Of a stretch of 64,000 nucleotides of DNA, positions 16,434 through 25,364 are shown piece by piece. Below the pieces are notes generated by a model. That model searched no databases, was not told where the DNA came from, and saw only the letters and a program-made list of their open reading frames with translations. Both the position numbers and the translations under genes were made by a program. Source of the DNA: JAPPLB01 sp965204095 (GTDB lineage: Bacteria > Acidobacteriota > Terriglobia > Bryobacterales > UBA6623); assembly GCA_965204095.1 (NCBI GenBank), contig OZ241991.1, positions 1,798,001 through 1,862,000 of the forward strand, read 5' to 3'. Every line of letters begins with the position of its first letter. Positions within the stretch are counted from its first letter, which is position 1.

Positions 16434-18371
16434 TCAGTCTCCCTGCTCAGCGCAAAAGACAAGTCTTGCGCTTCGGCTATGGGCGACCCTGTTTGTCAAG
16501 TGATCCTCGCCCAGAGATTTTGTTTTAATGTTCCATTTGGGAAACTCCGGCTTGACAAGATCTTGTATCGTCTTTGCACGGTCAAGCGCTAATTTTTCAT
16601 TGTGACCGGCGGGACCGTCGGCGCTCGCGAATCCGAACACGTACAAAGTGCGCTTCTGAGCTTTCCAGAGCGAAGACTGGTGTTCCTGCCTGAATTCGCA
16701 TATCTGCTTCTGCGCTTCCTTCTGACGTAGACGTATTGGATGCTTCCACTTGCCCGGCATGAACACAAAGGGCTTGGATACGATCGCCTTCTGGCACTTC
16801 TGGCAGCCAATCTTGGCGGCAAGTTGTTCTCTCAACAACCGTTCCTCATCTTCGGAATTCGAACGGGGAGGTCGGTCTGCCGGTGGCTCACATAGCTCCG
16901 CTGCTGGACCCGAACCGTCCTCGTACACGCAATGCACACGCGGCGGCGGCAATGCGATCACGGCCCCATCGAAATCAGGCGGCCGGTAGCCGAAAATGAA
17001 CTGCGGGAGGTCTGGGACGCTCAGCAACAGTTGCCACAGTGTGTTCAGGAAATCTCGGATGAAATCCTTGTCCTCAGCGCTATCGTTCTCGGGGAGCAGG
17101 TTGCTCCAGAAGAATTTGACGCGATTACAGAACGATTTCACCACTACTTCAATCCAGTCGCTTTTTTCCTGCGATCCGGTCGCCCCGGCGCAGCCGCCAG
17201 CGGCCCGTGTAGAGCGCGACTGGTCACGCACTACAAAGACATAGCTCCTGTTCGATCCGATTTTTATCATCGGATCACTGTCGCCCTCCGGCGGCTGGTT
17301 GACCACGACCGTGACCCGGTTGTCCCCGTAGTAAGCGTCGTATGCACGGTACTGCGGTTCAATGAAAGTGAGGTAGACCAGGGCGGGGATGGCCAGAAGG
17401 AGGGAAAGCCCCCAAACGGCCTTGCGAATGGGAACATTTGTTTTTCTGATCCACTCGAGCAGGCCAGTTACCTTCTCGTCAATGGCTTTCAGCAATCCCT
17501 GGAGAACTTTGAGGCCTCCCTCAAAAGTGCTGGCCAGCCACTGGATGAACTGGCTGAGTCTTACTGAACGGCAATAAAACCCCAGGGCCCAAGCGGAGGA
17601 TTGCCCCAGGCCGAACTCTACCGCACAACCCAAAGAAATGATCAACAACAGGATGATGGATGGAACTATGACAAACACAGTGAAAATCACCGTAGATAAA
17701 ATCACTAGCAGCGCTACCGTGACTGCCAGTATCACGGAGACAACCATAATGAGGGTGCCTCCGGCCGGATCGGAATGATAGGGAAGGATGTCGAAATTGA
17801 ATCTGCTGTAGTAGATGTAGTCGTTTGCGAGAGCAACCAGCGCCAATATGACGCCAGCGAGCAACGGGTGGTGCTTCATTATCCATGCAATCATGGATTT
17901 GAAGGCATCCCCTGTCTCTACGGCCAATTTCACGACTTTTTTACAGAGCCTCCGTGCATCGACACGGAAGTATTTCAACTTACGCATCACGTCATTGCTG
18001 GCCGCCATATAAACGCTCTTACCAGCGGTGCAAACTCGCTTGGCGGCAGTCTTTTCCGCTTTCCAGGCAGTCTGCTCTTGGGTCTGGAGCTTGCGGATCG
18101 TCTCTTGGGTCTCTTGCGCCTCTCCGTTCGCAGCCTCCGCCGTCAGGTCCCTGGTGACTTGACTCAGGGATGCCCTGGCGCTCTTCCATTCATGACGTGC
18201 TTTTTTCCAGGATTCCAGAGCGCTTTGCCAAGGTTTCATTTCCGCACGCGAGTGAACCAACAGCAGCGTTACGACGCAGTGCACCGCCACGATCGTGGTC
18301 AAAATTACGACGTAGTGCAGCATAATGAACGCCGCGAACGTGGTCAAAATGTCCATAATCCCTCCGCTCAT
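16434..18371 (-). CDS. Multi-spanning membrane protein with OmpA-like C-terminus
   Basis: A 645-residue protein. The chosen ATG at 18371 has GGGAGG five bases upstream; the reading frame runs further up but only as a shadow of the FGE gene. An N-terminal helix (HYVVILTTIVAVHCVVTLLLV) is followed by a coiled-coil of about 90 residues. Next come a cluster of 4-5 membrane segments (AGVILALVALANDYI; TLIMVVSVILAVTVALLVIL; FVIVPSIILLLIISL; LSLLLAIPALVYL) and a long soluble region. An OmpA/MotB-like end reads LYVFGFASADGPAGHNEKLA then LDRAKTIQDLV, which may bind peptidoglycan. It starts 24 bases after the FGE-domain gene, so the two are probably co-transcribed. Confidence 0.75.
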   Translation of the reverse strand: MSGGIMDILTTFAAFIMLHYVVILTTIVAVHCVVTLLLVHSRAEMKPWQSALESWKKARHEWKSARASLSQVTRDLTAEAANGEAQETQETIRKLQTQEQTAWKAEKTAAKRVCTAGKSVYMAASNDVMRKLKYFRVDARRLCKKVVKLAVETGDAFKSMIAWIMKHHPLLAGVILALVALANDYIYYSRFNFDILPYHSDPAGGTLIMVVSVILAVTVALLVILSTVIFTVFVIVPSIILLLIISLGCAVEFGLGQSSAWALGFYCRSVRLSQFIQWLASTFEGGLKVLQGLLKAIDEKVTGLLEWIRKTNVPIRKAVWGLSLLLAIPALVYLTFIEPQYRAYDAYYGDNRVTVVVNQPPEGDSDPMIKIGSNRSYVFVVRDQSRSTRAAGGCAGATGSQEKSDWIEVVVKSFCNRVKFFWSNLLPENDSAEDKDFIRDFLNTLWQLLLSVPDLPQFIFGYRPPDFDGAVIALPPPRVHCVYEDGSGPAAELCEPPADRPPRSNSEDEERLLREQLAAKIGCQKCQKAIVSKPFVFMPGKWKHPIRLRQKEAQKQICEFRQEHQSSLWKAQKRTLYVFGFASADGPAGHNEKLALDRAKTIQDLVKPEFPKWNIKTKSLGEDHLTNRVAHSRSARLVFCAEQGD

Positions 18372-18394
18372 GCTGCCTCCCGACAAAGTCCTGC

Positions 18395-19615
18395 CTATTC
18401 TTCCCTCAGCAGGCGGAAGCCGAGACTGTCGCCGCGGAGGCCGGGCGAGTTGCCGAAGCGACGCGGCGCACGGCAGATCCTGGCACCGCCGTACCAGCTT
18501 CCGCCCCGATATACCCGGTACGAGCCCGACCCAGGACCCCGCAGGTCCGTCACGGACCCGCCTGGATATCCGCCGTACCAGTCCTCGACCCACTCCCACA
18601 CGTTCCCCAGCATGTCGTAGAGGCCCCAGGCGTTCGACGCCTTCCGGCCCACCGGATGCGTGCGATTCCCGCTGTTCTCGTCGTACCATGCGATCTCGTC
18701 CAGATTTCCGTAGCGGTCCTCGCTCGTCCCCGCCCGCGCCGCGTACTCCCACTCCGCCTCCGTTGGCAAGCGGTACTGCGTTCCCCCGGAACGCGAGTTC
18801 AGCCGGCGGATGAAGCCCTGCGCGTCATTCCAGGAGACAGTTTCCACCGGGCAGTTCAAACACCCGGAGAACTCCGAGGGGTTCGACCCCATCACCGCCT
18901 GCCACTCCGCCTGCGTCACCTCGTACTTGCCCAGCCAATACCCCCGGCTGATCCTCACTTTCGTCAGCGGCCGCTCGGTATCATCGGCTTCCGAACTCGT
19001 CGAGCCCATCAGGAACTCCCCCGCCGGAACCCACACGAACTCGATCCCGTCGAACACCTGCGATTCCCCGGGCGGCCTCCTTCTTGCCGCTTCGGCCGCG
19101 GCCTTCGCCTGCTCGACCGCGTCCAGCAATTCCAAAGCGGCGCGGTAGTGCTCGCCCTCGCGGCCCGCCAACGTCAGATACTTCGTCGCGGACTCAGCCG
19201 CTTCGTCGTAGAGCTCGAGCCGTAACGAGATCTGGGCATACCGGAACGAAAACTCCTCCGGGACCTCGATGCCATGCTCCTGCTGCAGCTCCAGGATCCG
19301 ATCCATGGACTCCTTCGCACCGGCGTAGTCCTGCTGCTCGATCTGCCTTTCGGCCCGCACCAGGTAGCGGTCCGCCTGGATTTCCGGCGGCAACTGCATC
19401 GCCGCCACCACGGCCGCCGCCGCCAGTACGGCGGCGAGGGTGCGGATGCTGTTCTTCCCACGGTCGCGCGCCAACTGTTTGTTGTGATCTGCTGCGCCTC
19501 CAGCGCTGACGAATCCGAACACGTACAAAGCGCGCCTCGGCGCTGTCCAGAGCAAGGACCGGTATTTCCGCCTGACTTCGTCTATCGGCTTCTTCCACTT
19601 GCGCGGCATGAACAC
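18395..19615 (-). CDS. FGE/C-type-lectin-fold module protein (chimeric N-terminus)
   Basis: The open frame is 406 residues. The first 55 or so (FMPRKWKKPIDEV, RALYVFGFVSAGG) are a scrap of the neighbouring OmpA-like gene, joined just before KNSIRTLAAVLAAAAVVAA, which is the signal peptide of this family (compare KKSIRALAV in the MORN protein). Then come the shared TPR-like module (LPPEIQADRYLVRAERQIE) and an FGE-sulfatase domain (GIEFVWVPAGEFLMGST, ISRGYWLGKYEVTQAEWQAV, RLPTEAEWEYAARAG, YDMLGNVWEWVEDWYGG). The end reads VYRGGSWYGGARICRAPRR and GDSLGFRLL. The FGE catalytic Cys pair is absent, so it is a lectin-fold binder, not an FGE. Whether it is exported from the chimeric start is doubtful. 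Confidence 0.75.
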   Translation of the reverse strand: MFMPRKWKKPIDEVRRKYRSLLWTAPRRALYVFGFVSAGGAADHNKQLARDRGKNSIRTLAAVLAAAAVVAAMQLPPEIQADRYLVRAERQIEQQDYAGAKESMDRILELQQEHGIEVPEEFSFRYAQISLRLELYDEAAESATKYLTLAGREGEHYRAALELLDAVEQAKAAAEAARRRPPGESQVFDGIEFVWVPAGEFLMGSTSSEADDTERPLTKVRISRGYWLGKYEVTQAEWQAVMGSNPSEFSGCLNCPVETVSWNDAQGFIRRLNSRSGGTQYRLPTEAEWEYAARAGTSEDRYGNLDEIAWYDENSGNRTHPVGRKASNAWGLYDMLGNVWEWVEDWYGGYPGGSVTDLRGPGSGSYRVYRGGSWYGGARICRAPRRFGNSPGLRGDSLGFRLLREE

Positions 19616-19680
19616 AAAGGGCTTGGATCCGATCGGCGGTTGCCGGCAGCCAAGCTTGGAGTGACCCTACCAAAGCTAAC

Positions 19681-22197
19681 GTGACTTGTTCGTTTATCAT
19701 TCGGTTGGTTCAGTTCTTTTACGGTGACTTTTCGCATTTTGTTACCATCGACACGGGTGAAGCTGGAGGTCTCTCATTCCGACTTCTCCTCAAAGACGCC
19801 CTGCAACCTTTTGCTCCGCAATCCGACCGGGGTGATGACTTGAGCAACTCGGACGAACTGCTACGCGAGATCGACCGGCTGCGCGACCGCATGTCGCGCC
19901 TGAGCGCGGCGAGCCTGCGCATCAATGCGAGCCTGGACCTGGACACCGTCCTCGGCGAGGTCGTCGAAGGCGCTCGCGTGCTGACCGGCTCCCACTGCGG
20001 CCTGATCACGACGGTCGACGACTCCGGACACCCCCGGGGCCTGGTCAGCTCCGGCTTCTCACTGGAGATGCATCAGCGGTTGGCGAACTGGGCCGACGGG
20101 CCGCGGCTCTTCGAGCACTTCCGGGAGTTGCCCGGCATGCTGCGGCTGTCCGACGGCCCCACCTACATACGGTCGCTCGGCTTTTCCACCGACCTTCTTC
20201 CGTCCGGGCCCTTCCTGGGCACGCCGATGCGGCACCGGGGGGTGCTGATCGGTCACTTCTTTCTCGTCAAGAAGGCCGGCGTCCGGGAGTTCACTGACGA
20301 GGATCAAGAAACACTGATGCTGTTCGCGTCACAAGCGGCGACAGCGATCGCCAACGCCCGAGCCTACCAGGACGAGCGCCAGGCCCGGGCCGACCTGGAA
20401 GCCCTGGTCGACACCTCGCCGGTGGGTGTGGCGGTTTTCGATGCCCGGACCGGACAACCGGTTTCGTTCAATCGGGAGGCCCAGCGGATTGTCAAAGGCC
20501 TGAGAACGGAAGGCCAGCCGCCGGAGCAGTTGATGGAGGTGATCACTTGCCGGCGTGCCGACGGGCAAGAGGTCTCTCTCCCCGAATTCCAGCCGGCCCA
20601 GGTGTTCCGTAACGCGACGGCGGTACGCGCCGAAGAAGTCGTGCTCTCGGTTCCCGATGGCCGCAGCGTCAAGACGCTGATCAACGCCACGCCGATTCAT
20701 GGCGAGGATGGCGCGGTCGTATCCGTCGTCGTCACCATGCAGGACCTCGCCCCCCTGGAAGAGCTGGAGCGATCACGGACCGAGTTCCTCAGCCTGGTCA
20801 GCCATGAGCTGCGGGCCCCTCTGATCTCCATCAAGGGCGCGGCCGCGACCGTGCTGGATGCCTCCTCGGTCCCGGATCCGAGCCTGGTGCGCCAGTTCTT
20901 CCGCATCATCGACGAGCAGGCCAATCTCATGCACGGCCTGATCAGCGACCTGCTGGATACGGGCCGCATCGAAACCGGAACGCTGTCGGTATCTTCCGAG
21001 CCGGTGGCGCCGGCCGTCCTGGTGGACCAGGCCCGCAACACCTTCCTCAGCGGCGGCGGACGGCACGCCTTGCATATCGACCTGCCGTTGGACCTTCCCC
21101 GAGTGCTGGCCGACCGGGAACGCATCGCCCAGGTTCTCAACAATCTTTTCTCCAACGCGGCCCGCCACGCTCCCGAGTCCTCCCCCATCCGGGTCTCGGC
21201 GGTCCGCGACGGAGTTTACGTGGCCATCTCGGTCGCCGACGAGGGCCGGGGAGTGCCTCCGGAGCAACTGCCGCATCTGTTCCGCAAGCATACGCGGGGC
21301 GGAGACGAGGGCGGGACGGGCCTGGGCCTGTCCATCTGCAAGGGACTGGTCGAAGCCCACGGAGGACGCATCCGGGCCGAGAGCGGCGGAATGGGCTTGG
21401 GCACGCGGATCACTTTCACGATCCCGGTAGCCGAGGGAAGCGCCCCCGGCGCCGTTGCGACCCGGGCCGGCGCGCCGGGACAAGAGCCGGAGCCGACAAG
21501 AATCCTCGTGGTCGACGACGACCCGCAAACGCTCCGCGACGTTCGGGACACGCTCGCCGCGGCCGGCTACGCCCCGCTCGTGACCGGCGACCCGCAGGAA
21601 GTTCCTCGACTTCTCGACAACGAGAAGCCCGCACTGGTCCTGCTGGACCTGATGCTGCCCGGAATCGATGGAATCCAGTTGCTCAAAAGCGTCCCCGGGC
21701 TGACCGATCTCCCGGTGATCTTCCTCTCCGCCTACGGACGGGACGAAACGATCTCCCGGGCCCTGGAGATGGGCGCCGCCGACTATATCGTCAAGCCTTT
21801 CTCGCCGACGGAGCTGACGGCGAGGGTTCGGGCGGCTCTGCGCCGGCAGTCCGATCCCGAACCCTTCCGGCTGGGCGCACTCGCCATCGACTACGCCGCG
21901 CGCCGCGTAACCGTGAACGGGCGCCCATTGAAGTTGACGGCCACCGAATACGACTTGCTCCGCGTGCTCACGGTCAACGCGGGGCGGGTGGTGACGCACA
22001 CGGACCTGCTCCGCCAAGTGTGGAGACGTCACAATACCGGCACCTCGGCGCCGGTGCGGGCCTTCGTGAAAAAACTCCGCAACAAGCTAGGCGATGACGC
22101 AGCCAGCCCGACCTATATCTCGTCGGTGCGCCGGGTCGGCTACCGCATGGCTCAGCCGTCCAAGGATTCCACAGTAGACAGCTCTCCGCCCGGGTAG
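19681..22197 (+). CDS. Hybrid histidine kinase with receiver and winged-helix output
   Basis: An 838-residue protein; GTG 19681 is the longest start and the true one is uncertain. Order: GAF domain (about residues 60-225), PAS (about 240-350), HisKA with the phospho-acceptor in LSLVSHELRAPLISIKG (His near 375), HATPase (NNLFSNAARHAP; GRGVPPEQLPHLF; GTGLGLSICKGLVEAHGG), receiver (RILVVDDDPQ; acceptor Asp in LVLLDLMLPGIDG; YIVKPFSP) and an OmpR-type winged helix (LTATEYDLLRVLTVNAGRVV; VRRVGYRM). Sensor, receiver and DNA-binding output lie in one chain, a one-protein two-component system. It diverges from the FGE gene and probably regulates this locus. Its 5' part is duplicated at 15242-15540. 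Confidence 0.9.
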   Translation: MTCSFIIRLVQFFYGDFSHFVTIDTGEAGGLSFRLLLKDALQPFAPQSDRGDDLSNSDELLREIDRLRDRMSRLSAASLRINASLDLDTVLGEVVEGARVLTGSHCGLITTVDDSGHPRGLVSSGFSLEMHQRLANWADGPRLFEHFRELPGMLRLSDGPTYIRSLGFSTDLLPSGPFLGTPMRHRGVLIGHFFLVKKAGVREFTDEDQETLMLFASQAATAIANARAYQDERQARADLEALVDTSPVGVAVFDARTGQPVSFNREAQRIVKGLRTEGQPPEQLMEVITCRRADGQEVSLPEFQPAQVFRNATAVRAEEVVLSVPDGRSVKTLINATPIHGEDGAVVSVVVTMQDLAPLEELERSRTEFLSLVSHELRAPLISIKGAAATVLDASSVPDPSLVRQFFRIIDEQANLMHGLISDLLDTGRIETGTLSVSSEPVAPAVLVDQARNTFLSGGGRHALHIDLPLDLPRVLADRERIAQVLNNLFSNAARHAPESSPIRVSAVRDGVYVAISVADEGRGVPPEQLPHLFRKHTRGGDEGGTGLGLSICKGLVEAHGGRIRAESGGMGLGTRITFTIPVAEGSAPGAVATRAGAPGQEPEPTRILVVDDDPQTLRDVRDTLAAAGYAPLVTGDPQEVPRLLDNEKPALVLLDLMLPGIDGIQLLKSVPGLTDLPVIFLSAYGRDETISRALEMGAADYIVKPFSPTELTARVRAALRRQSDPEPFRLGALAIDYAARRVTVNGRPLKLTATEYDLLRVLTVNAGRVVTHTDLLRQVWRRHNTGTSAPVRAFVKKLRNKLGDDAASPTYISSVRRVGYRMAQPSKDSTVDSSPPG

Positions 22198-22370
22198 GGG
22201 CTGTACCAGTCCGGCACCCACTCGAACACGTTCCCCAGCATGTCGTAGAGACCCCAGGAGTTCGGCGCCTTCCGGCCCACCGGATGCGTTCGATCCCCGC
22301 TGTTGCCCTTGTACCACGCGATCGCGTCCAGATTCCCGTAGCGGTGCCCGCTCGTCCCCGCCCGCGCCGC
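22198..22370 (-). pseudogene. FGE-domain fragment of a paralogue
   Basis: The minus strand is closely similar to 18571-18735 of the FGE-type gene and encodes NLDAIAWYKGNSGDRTHPVG followed by LYDMLGNVFEWVPDWY. It is cut on the promoter side by a partial 183-bp repeat (22371-22426) and on the other side by the kinase 3' end. The variable C-terminal tail is missing. Confidence 0.75.
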
Positions 22371-22426
22371 GTCCTGACGGCCCTCTCACGCACTTCGCCT
22401 CGCCGCGTGGTGAGAAATGCCGGTTA
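22371..22426. repeat. 183-bp repeat, partial copy 4 (right end only)
   Basis: It keeps CGTCCTGACGGCCCTCTCAC and ends in GTGGTGAGAAATGCCGGTTA. The rest is replaced by the FGE fragment, so one recombination breakpoint lies at GTCCTGACGG. Confidence 0.85.
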
Positions 22427-22468
22427 GAGAATAGCAGTGCCGCATATCATTGCTCCGGGGCAGTCCCC

Positions 22469-22642
22469 ATGCTTTCGGAAGCGATCAGGACAACGATCGG
22501 CAACCACCGTATCCCCGCGCGGCTCAGCGGATCTTCCTGGAACCGACTCGATGGGTTTCAGGTCGTCAAGGTCAAGGCACAACATGATTTGTTGCCTTCT
22601 CAGACAACCCGTTGGCCGGCAAACGTCAGGAACAACATGTGA
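22469..22642 (+). other. Possible 57-residue ORF, unassigned
   Basis: An ATG-started frame (MLSEAIRTTIGNHRIPARL ... WNRLDGFQVVKVKAQ) lies between the partial repeat and the Xre antitoxin gene. There is no convincing ribosome-binding site and no family I recognise. It may be a remnant or not a gene at all. Confidence 0.2.
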
Positions 22643-22681
22643 TATCACGCTAAACTACGGGCAGAAGAGTGAGGTTCCAGC

Positions 22682-23032
22682 ATGGTTTTCCAGGAATTTG
22701 TAGAGGATCAGGTATTTTCTCCTGCGCCCATCGCGGCCGCACTCCGTACCACCAAGGCCGAAATCGCCAGCACCCTGGGTCTTGGTCGGGACGCATTCTC
22801 GCGCGCTTCGCGGATCCGAGCGCGAAAAACCCAGGTCCGCACGCGGCAGATGCTGGAAATTCTGAACCGTGTTGAAGCCGAGACCGGCTCGTTGCTCGCG
22901 GCTTATGCCTGGTTCCGCGCCGAGCCGCTGACGGGCTTCGGGGGAGCCACGCCGGACTTGTTGCTGCGCGAAGGCAAGGCCGACCACGTACATGCCTACC
23001 TCGACCGAATCATGGCGGGGGGTTATGTCTGA
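22682..23032 (+). CDS. MbcA/ParS/Xre family antitoxin
   Basis: A 116-residue protein. The N-terminal Xre-like helix-turn-helix (PIAAALRTTKAEIASTLGLG, RDAFSRASRIRARKTQ) precedes the DUF2384 toxin-binding domain (RQMLEILNRVEAETGSLLAAYAWFRAEPL, with GFGGATPDLLLREGKADHV). This is the standard antitoxin partner of RES-domain toxins, and the next gene, 15 bases on, encodes one. DNA-binding autoregulation is expected from the family. Confidence 0.88.
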   Translation: MVFQEFVEDQVFSPAPIAAALRTTKAEIASTLGLGRDAFSRASRIRARKTQVRTRQMLEILNRVEAETGSLLAAYAWFRAEPLTGFGGATPDLLLREGKADHVHAYLDRIMAGGYV

Positions 23033-23047
23033 TTCCATGCCCCTCTG

Positions 23048-23562
23048 ATGCGGTTCCAGGGGCGGGTTTACCGGGCCCACAACCCACAATGGTCCTGGAC
23101 GCCGCTGTCCGGCGAAGGCGTACGACGCCACGGCGGGCGCTTCAACCGGCGCGGCATCCCGACGCTCTACACCTCTCTCAACCCTTTGACGGCCATACGC
23201 GAAGCAGTTCCGCTGGGGCGGCGCATGCAACCCCTCCTGCTTTGCGCCTACGAGGTCGATACCGAGCTGGTGTTCGATGCGCAGAACGAGCGCCAACGCG
23301 CGGCGCTGGGCGTGAGTGATCCGGATCTTTCGTGTCCTGCCTGGGAAGCGGAAATGCTCGAAGGGCGGTCCCTTCATCGCAGACCCTGGCCGACCGGCTG
23401 ATCGCGGCGGGCTATACAGGGATGCTGGTCCGAAGTTACGCCGTGGGGGCCGGACTTGACGATATCAACCTCGTCCTCTGGAAGTGGGGCGCCAGCCGAC
23501 CCAGCCTTGTCGTCCTGATCGACGATGAAAGACGCCTATCGCGCGGCCCGGAGTTGACATAA
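23048..23562 (+). pseudogene. RES-domain toxin, frameshifted
   Basis: The first frame (23048-23401) encodes a RES fold: RVYRAHNPQWSWTPLSGEG, GGRFNRRGIPTLYTSLNPLT, LLCAYEVDTELVFD. It runs out of homology after AWEAEMLEGR. The second frame continues the family sequence (SSQTLADRLIAAGYTGMLVR, DDINLVLWKWG) to the stop at 23562. The shift lies near the GGGCGGTCCC stretch at about 23365-23375. RES toxins (MbcT/ParT type) degrade NAD+ or ADP-ribosylate targets. As read, the gene is broken; a sequencing error would give the same picture. Confidence 0.8.
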
Positions 23563-23703
23563 GGGCCGTTCCCGGATCCAGTCAGGGCCGTAGCCGCATC
23601 CCGGTCCGCATACTGCGCGGCCTGCAGGCAGTGCTCTTTACTCTCCACTACCAGCCCGCATGGCATGCATGTAGTCGCTATTGTATAAACTGGCAGCGAA
23701 GCC

Positions 23704-25230
23704 ATGATGCGTAGTGCCTTCACATCATCGCGGTTCATTCTGCTGCTCACGCTGCTCTGTCCGGCCTCTCTCCGGGCCGAATTCGACCCGAACAGCGAGA
23801 TCATCGGTCGCTGGACGCCGGGGGAAAGCACGGCCCAAGCGCAAATCGAGCTGCTGCAACAAGGCGGCTGGACGAGCGTCCTGCTTGCCTGGCCCGGCTC
23901 GGAAGCATCGAGCGCACTCGCCGGGGAGGCTCGTCAAAGCGGCCTGACGCCGATCGCCGAGTTGGGCGTCGTCGATAGCCTGGAGCACGCTCGACAGTCC
24001 GCCGCCTCCGCCCGAGAAGCCGGCTTCCAAGGAATCGCCGTCACCGCCGGCGGCGCCTTGAATTCGGCCCAGGCGTTGCGGGATTTCGCAGCCGAGCGGG
24101 GCGACCATGATGTGCTCGTCTTTCTCGACCGCGACCAGATCGCCTGGGATGTCGCCGGCGCTCATATCATCCTCGCGGCAGGTCTGTGGCCCGGAGTCCG
24201 CGCTCCGCCCAATGTCCCCGGACGCGGCATGGAGGTAGCGACGGCGAGCCGTGAACCCTGGCTCGACACCAACCCGTATCTCATCGGCTACCTGCGCGGC
24301 ATGTTCCCGCAGCGTCCCGCTGTCCTCGGTTACCGCCCCGACAGGGCAGCCGGCATCAGCGGCGGGCGCGCGGTGCCGCACGAGTCCGTCGAGGTCGCGC
24401 TCGTCGAAGCGTTCCTGGCTGGCGGCAACTGTGTCCTATCGCTTCCGGACGACTTCCGCGCCGCATTGCTGCGAGACGACCGGGACGCGGTATCGGCTTG
24501 GAAGTCCCTCGGCCGGACCGCCCGATTTCTCCAGGAGAACGCAGAAAAAATCAGGCGCCCGAACCGCTCCCGCATCGCGGCCGCAGCCGGATCGCTGGCC
24601 GAATCCGGTGAGATTTTGAACCTGATGTATCGCCGCAGCCTCTTCCCCGTCGTCCATCCGGCTGCCGATGTCCCGGTTCTCGATCCGAGCCGGGTGCGCG
24701 GGTTCGTCTACGCCAATCTTGACGCGCCGGGCGCCAGGGTGCTCAGAAGAATCTTCGGTTACGTGCAAGCGGGAGGTCTGCTGGTCACGGCGCCCGGCGG
24801 CGTCGAGAGTCCGAAATGGTGGCTTGACGAAGGCGCATCGAAGACCCGCTCCGACAGGGACCGCGACCACTTTTCGCTCGGGAACGGCCGCATCGTCGCC
24901 TACCACGATCCCGTGCTTGACCCCAGTGAGTTCGCATTGGATGTGATCGACCTCATCGGCGTTCAGACCCGTGACGTCCGACTCTGGAACGCGCCCACCG
25001 TCGTCGGTTCGGCTTATCAGTCGGGCCGCACCGCGGCCCAGGTGCACCTTGTCAACTACGACACACCCCTTGACCAGGGATTCCCCACTCGCGTCGACGG
25101 CGTTTTCCGCCGCGCCACGGTCTACGAGCCCGACGGCGAGGTGCGTCCACTGAAAGCCGTCAAGCGTGGAGAAGCGACCGAAATCTGGGTCGACCGGATC
25201 GGCCGCTTCGCATTGATCGAGGTTCGATAG
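23704..25230 (+). CDS. Secreted protein of unknown function (508 aa)
   Basis: It has a Sec signal peptide (RFILLLTLLCPASLRA) followed by a barrel-like N-terminal part that resembles glycoside hydrolase or sugar-binding TIM barrels (QIELLQQGGWTSVLLAWPG, GLTPIAELG, GFQGIAVTAGGAL, HDVLVFLDRDQI). Then come a helical middle and a beta-rich end with a glutamine-amidotransferase-like strand (YVQAGGLLVTAPGGVESPK). No catalytic motif is certain. It stands alone between the RES module and a partial repeat. A carbohydrate role is only a guess from neighbours. Confidence 0.7.
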   Translation: MMRSAFTSSRFILLLTLLCPASLRAEFDPNSEIIGRWTPGESTAQAQIELLQQGGWTSVLLAWPGSEASSALAGEARQSGLTPIAELGVVDSLEHARQSAASAREAGFQGIAVTAGGALNSAQALRDFAAERGDHDVLVFLDRDQIAWDVAGAHIILAAGLWPGVRAPPNVPGRGMEVATASREPWLDTNPYLIGYLRGMFPQRPAVLGYRPDRAAGISGGRAVPHESVEVALVEAFLAGGNCVLSLPDDFRAALLRDDRDAVSAWKSLGRTARFLQENAEKIRRPNRSRIAAAAGSLAESGEILNLMYRRSLFPVVHPAADVPVLDPSRVRGFVYANLDAPGARVLRRIFGYVQAGGLLVTAPGGVESPKWWLDEGASKTRSDRDRDHFSLGNGRIVAYHDPVLDPSEFALDVIDLIGVQTRDVRLWNAPTVVGSAYQSGRTAAQVHLVNYDTPLDQGFPTRVDGVFRRATVYEPDGEVRPLKAVKRGEATEIWVDRIGRFALIEVR

Positions 25231-25264
25231 AGCCGCCAGACAGGGTCGCTCTTGGTCGGGAATT

Positions 25265-25343
25265 AAAGGCTGTGTTGTGCGCGCCTCGTCCTGACGGCCC
25301 TCTCACGCACTTCACCTCCCCAGGTGCTGAGACATGCAGGCTA
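25265..25343. repeat. 183-bp repeat, partial copy 5 (right half)
   Basis: It contains GCGCGCCTCGTCCTGACGGC, CTCTCACGCACTTCACC and the terminus GCTGAGACATGCAGGCTA. The preceding GGCTGTGTTGTGCGCGCC resembles the centre of the variant copy 3. The left arm is missing. Confidence 0.8.
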
Positions 25344-25364
25344 ACTTTCCGTGTTGAGCCCTGC

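Noticed and set aside
13654..22426. A complete diversity-generating retroelement in the window
   Set aside because: No reverse transcriptase, accessory Avd-like gene or template repeat is visible; only candidate target genes are present.
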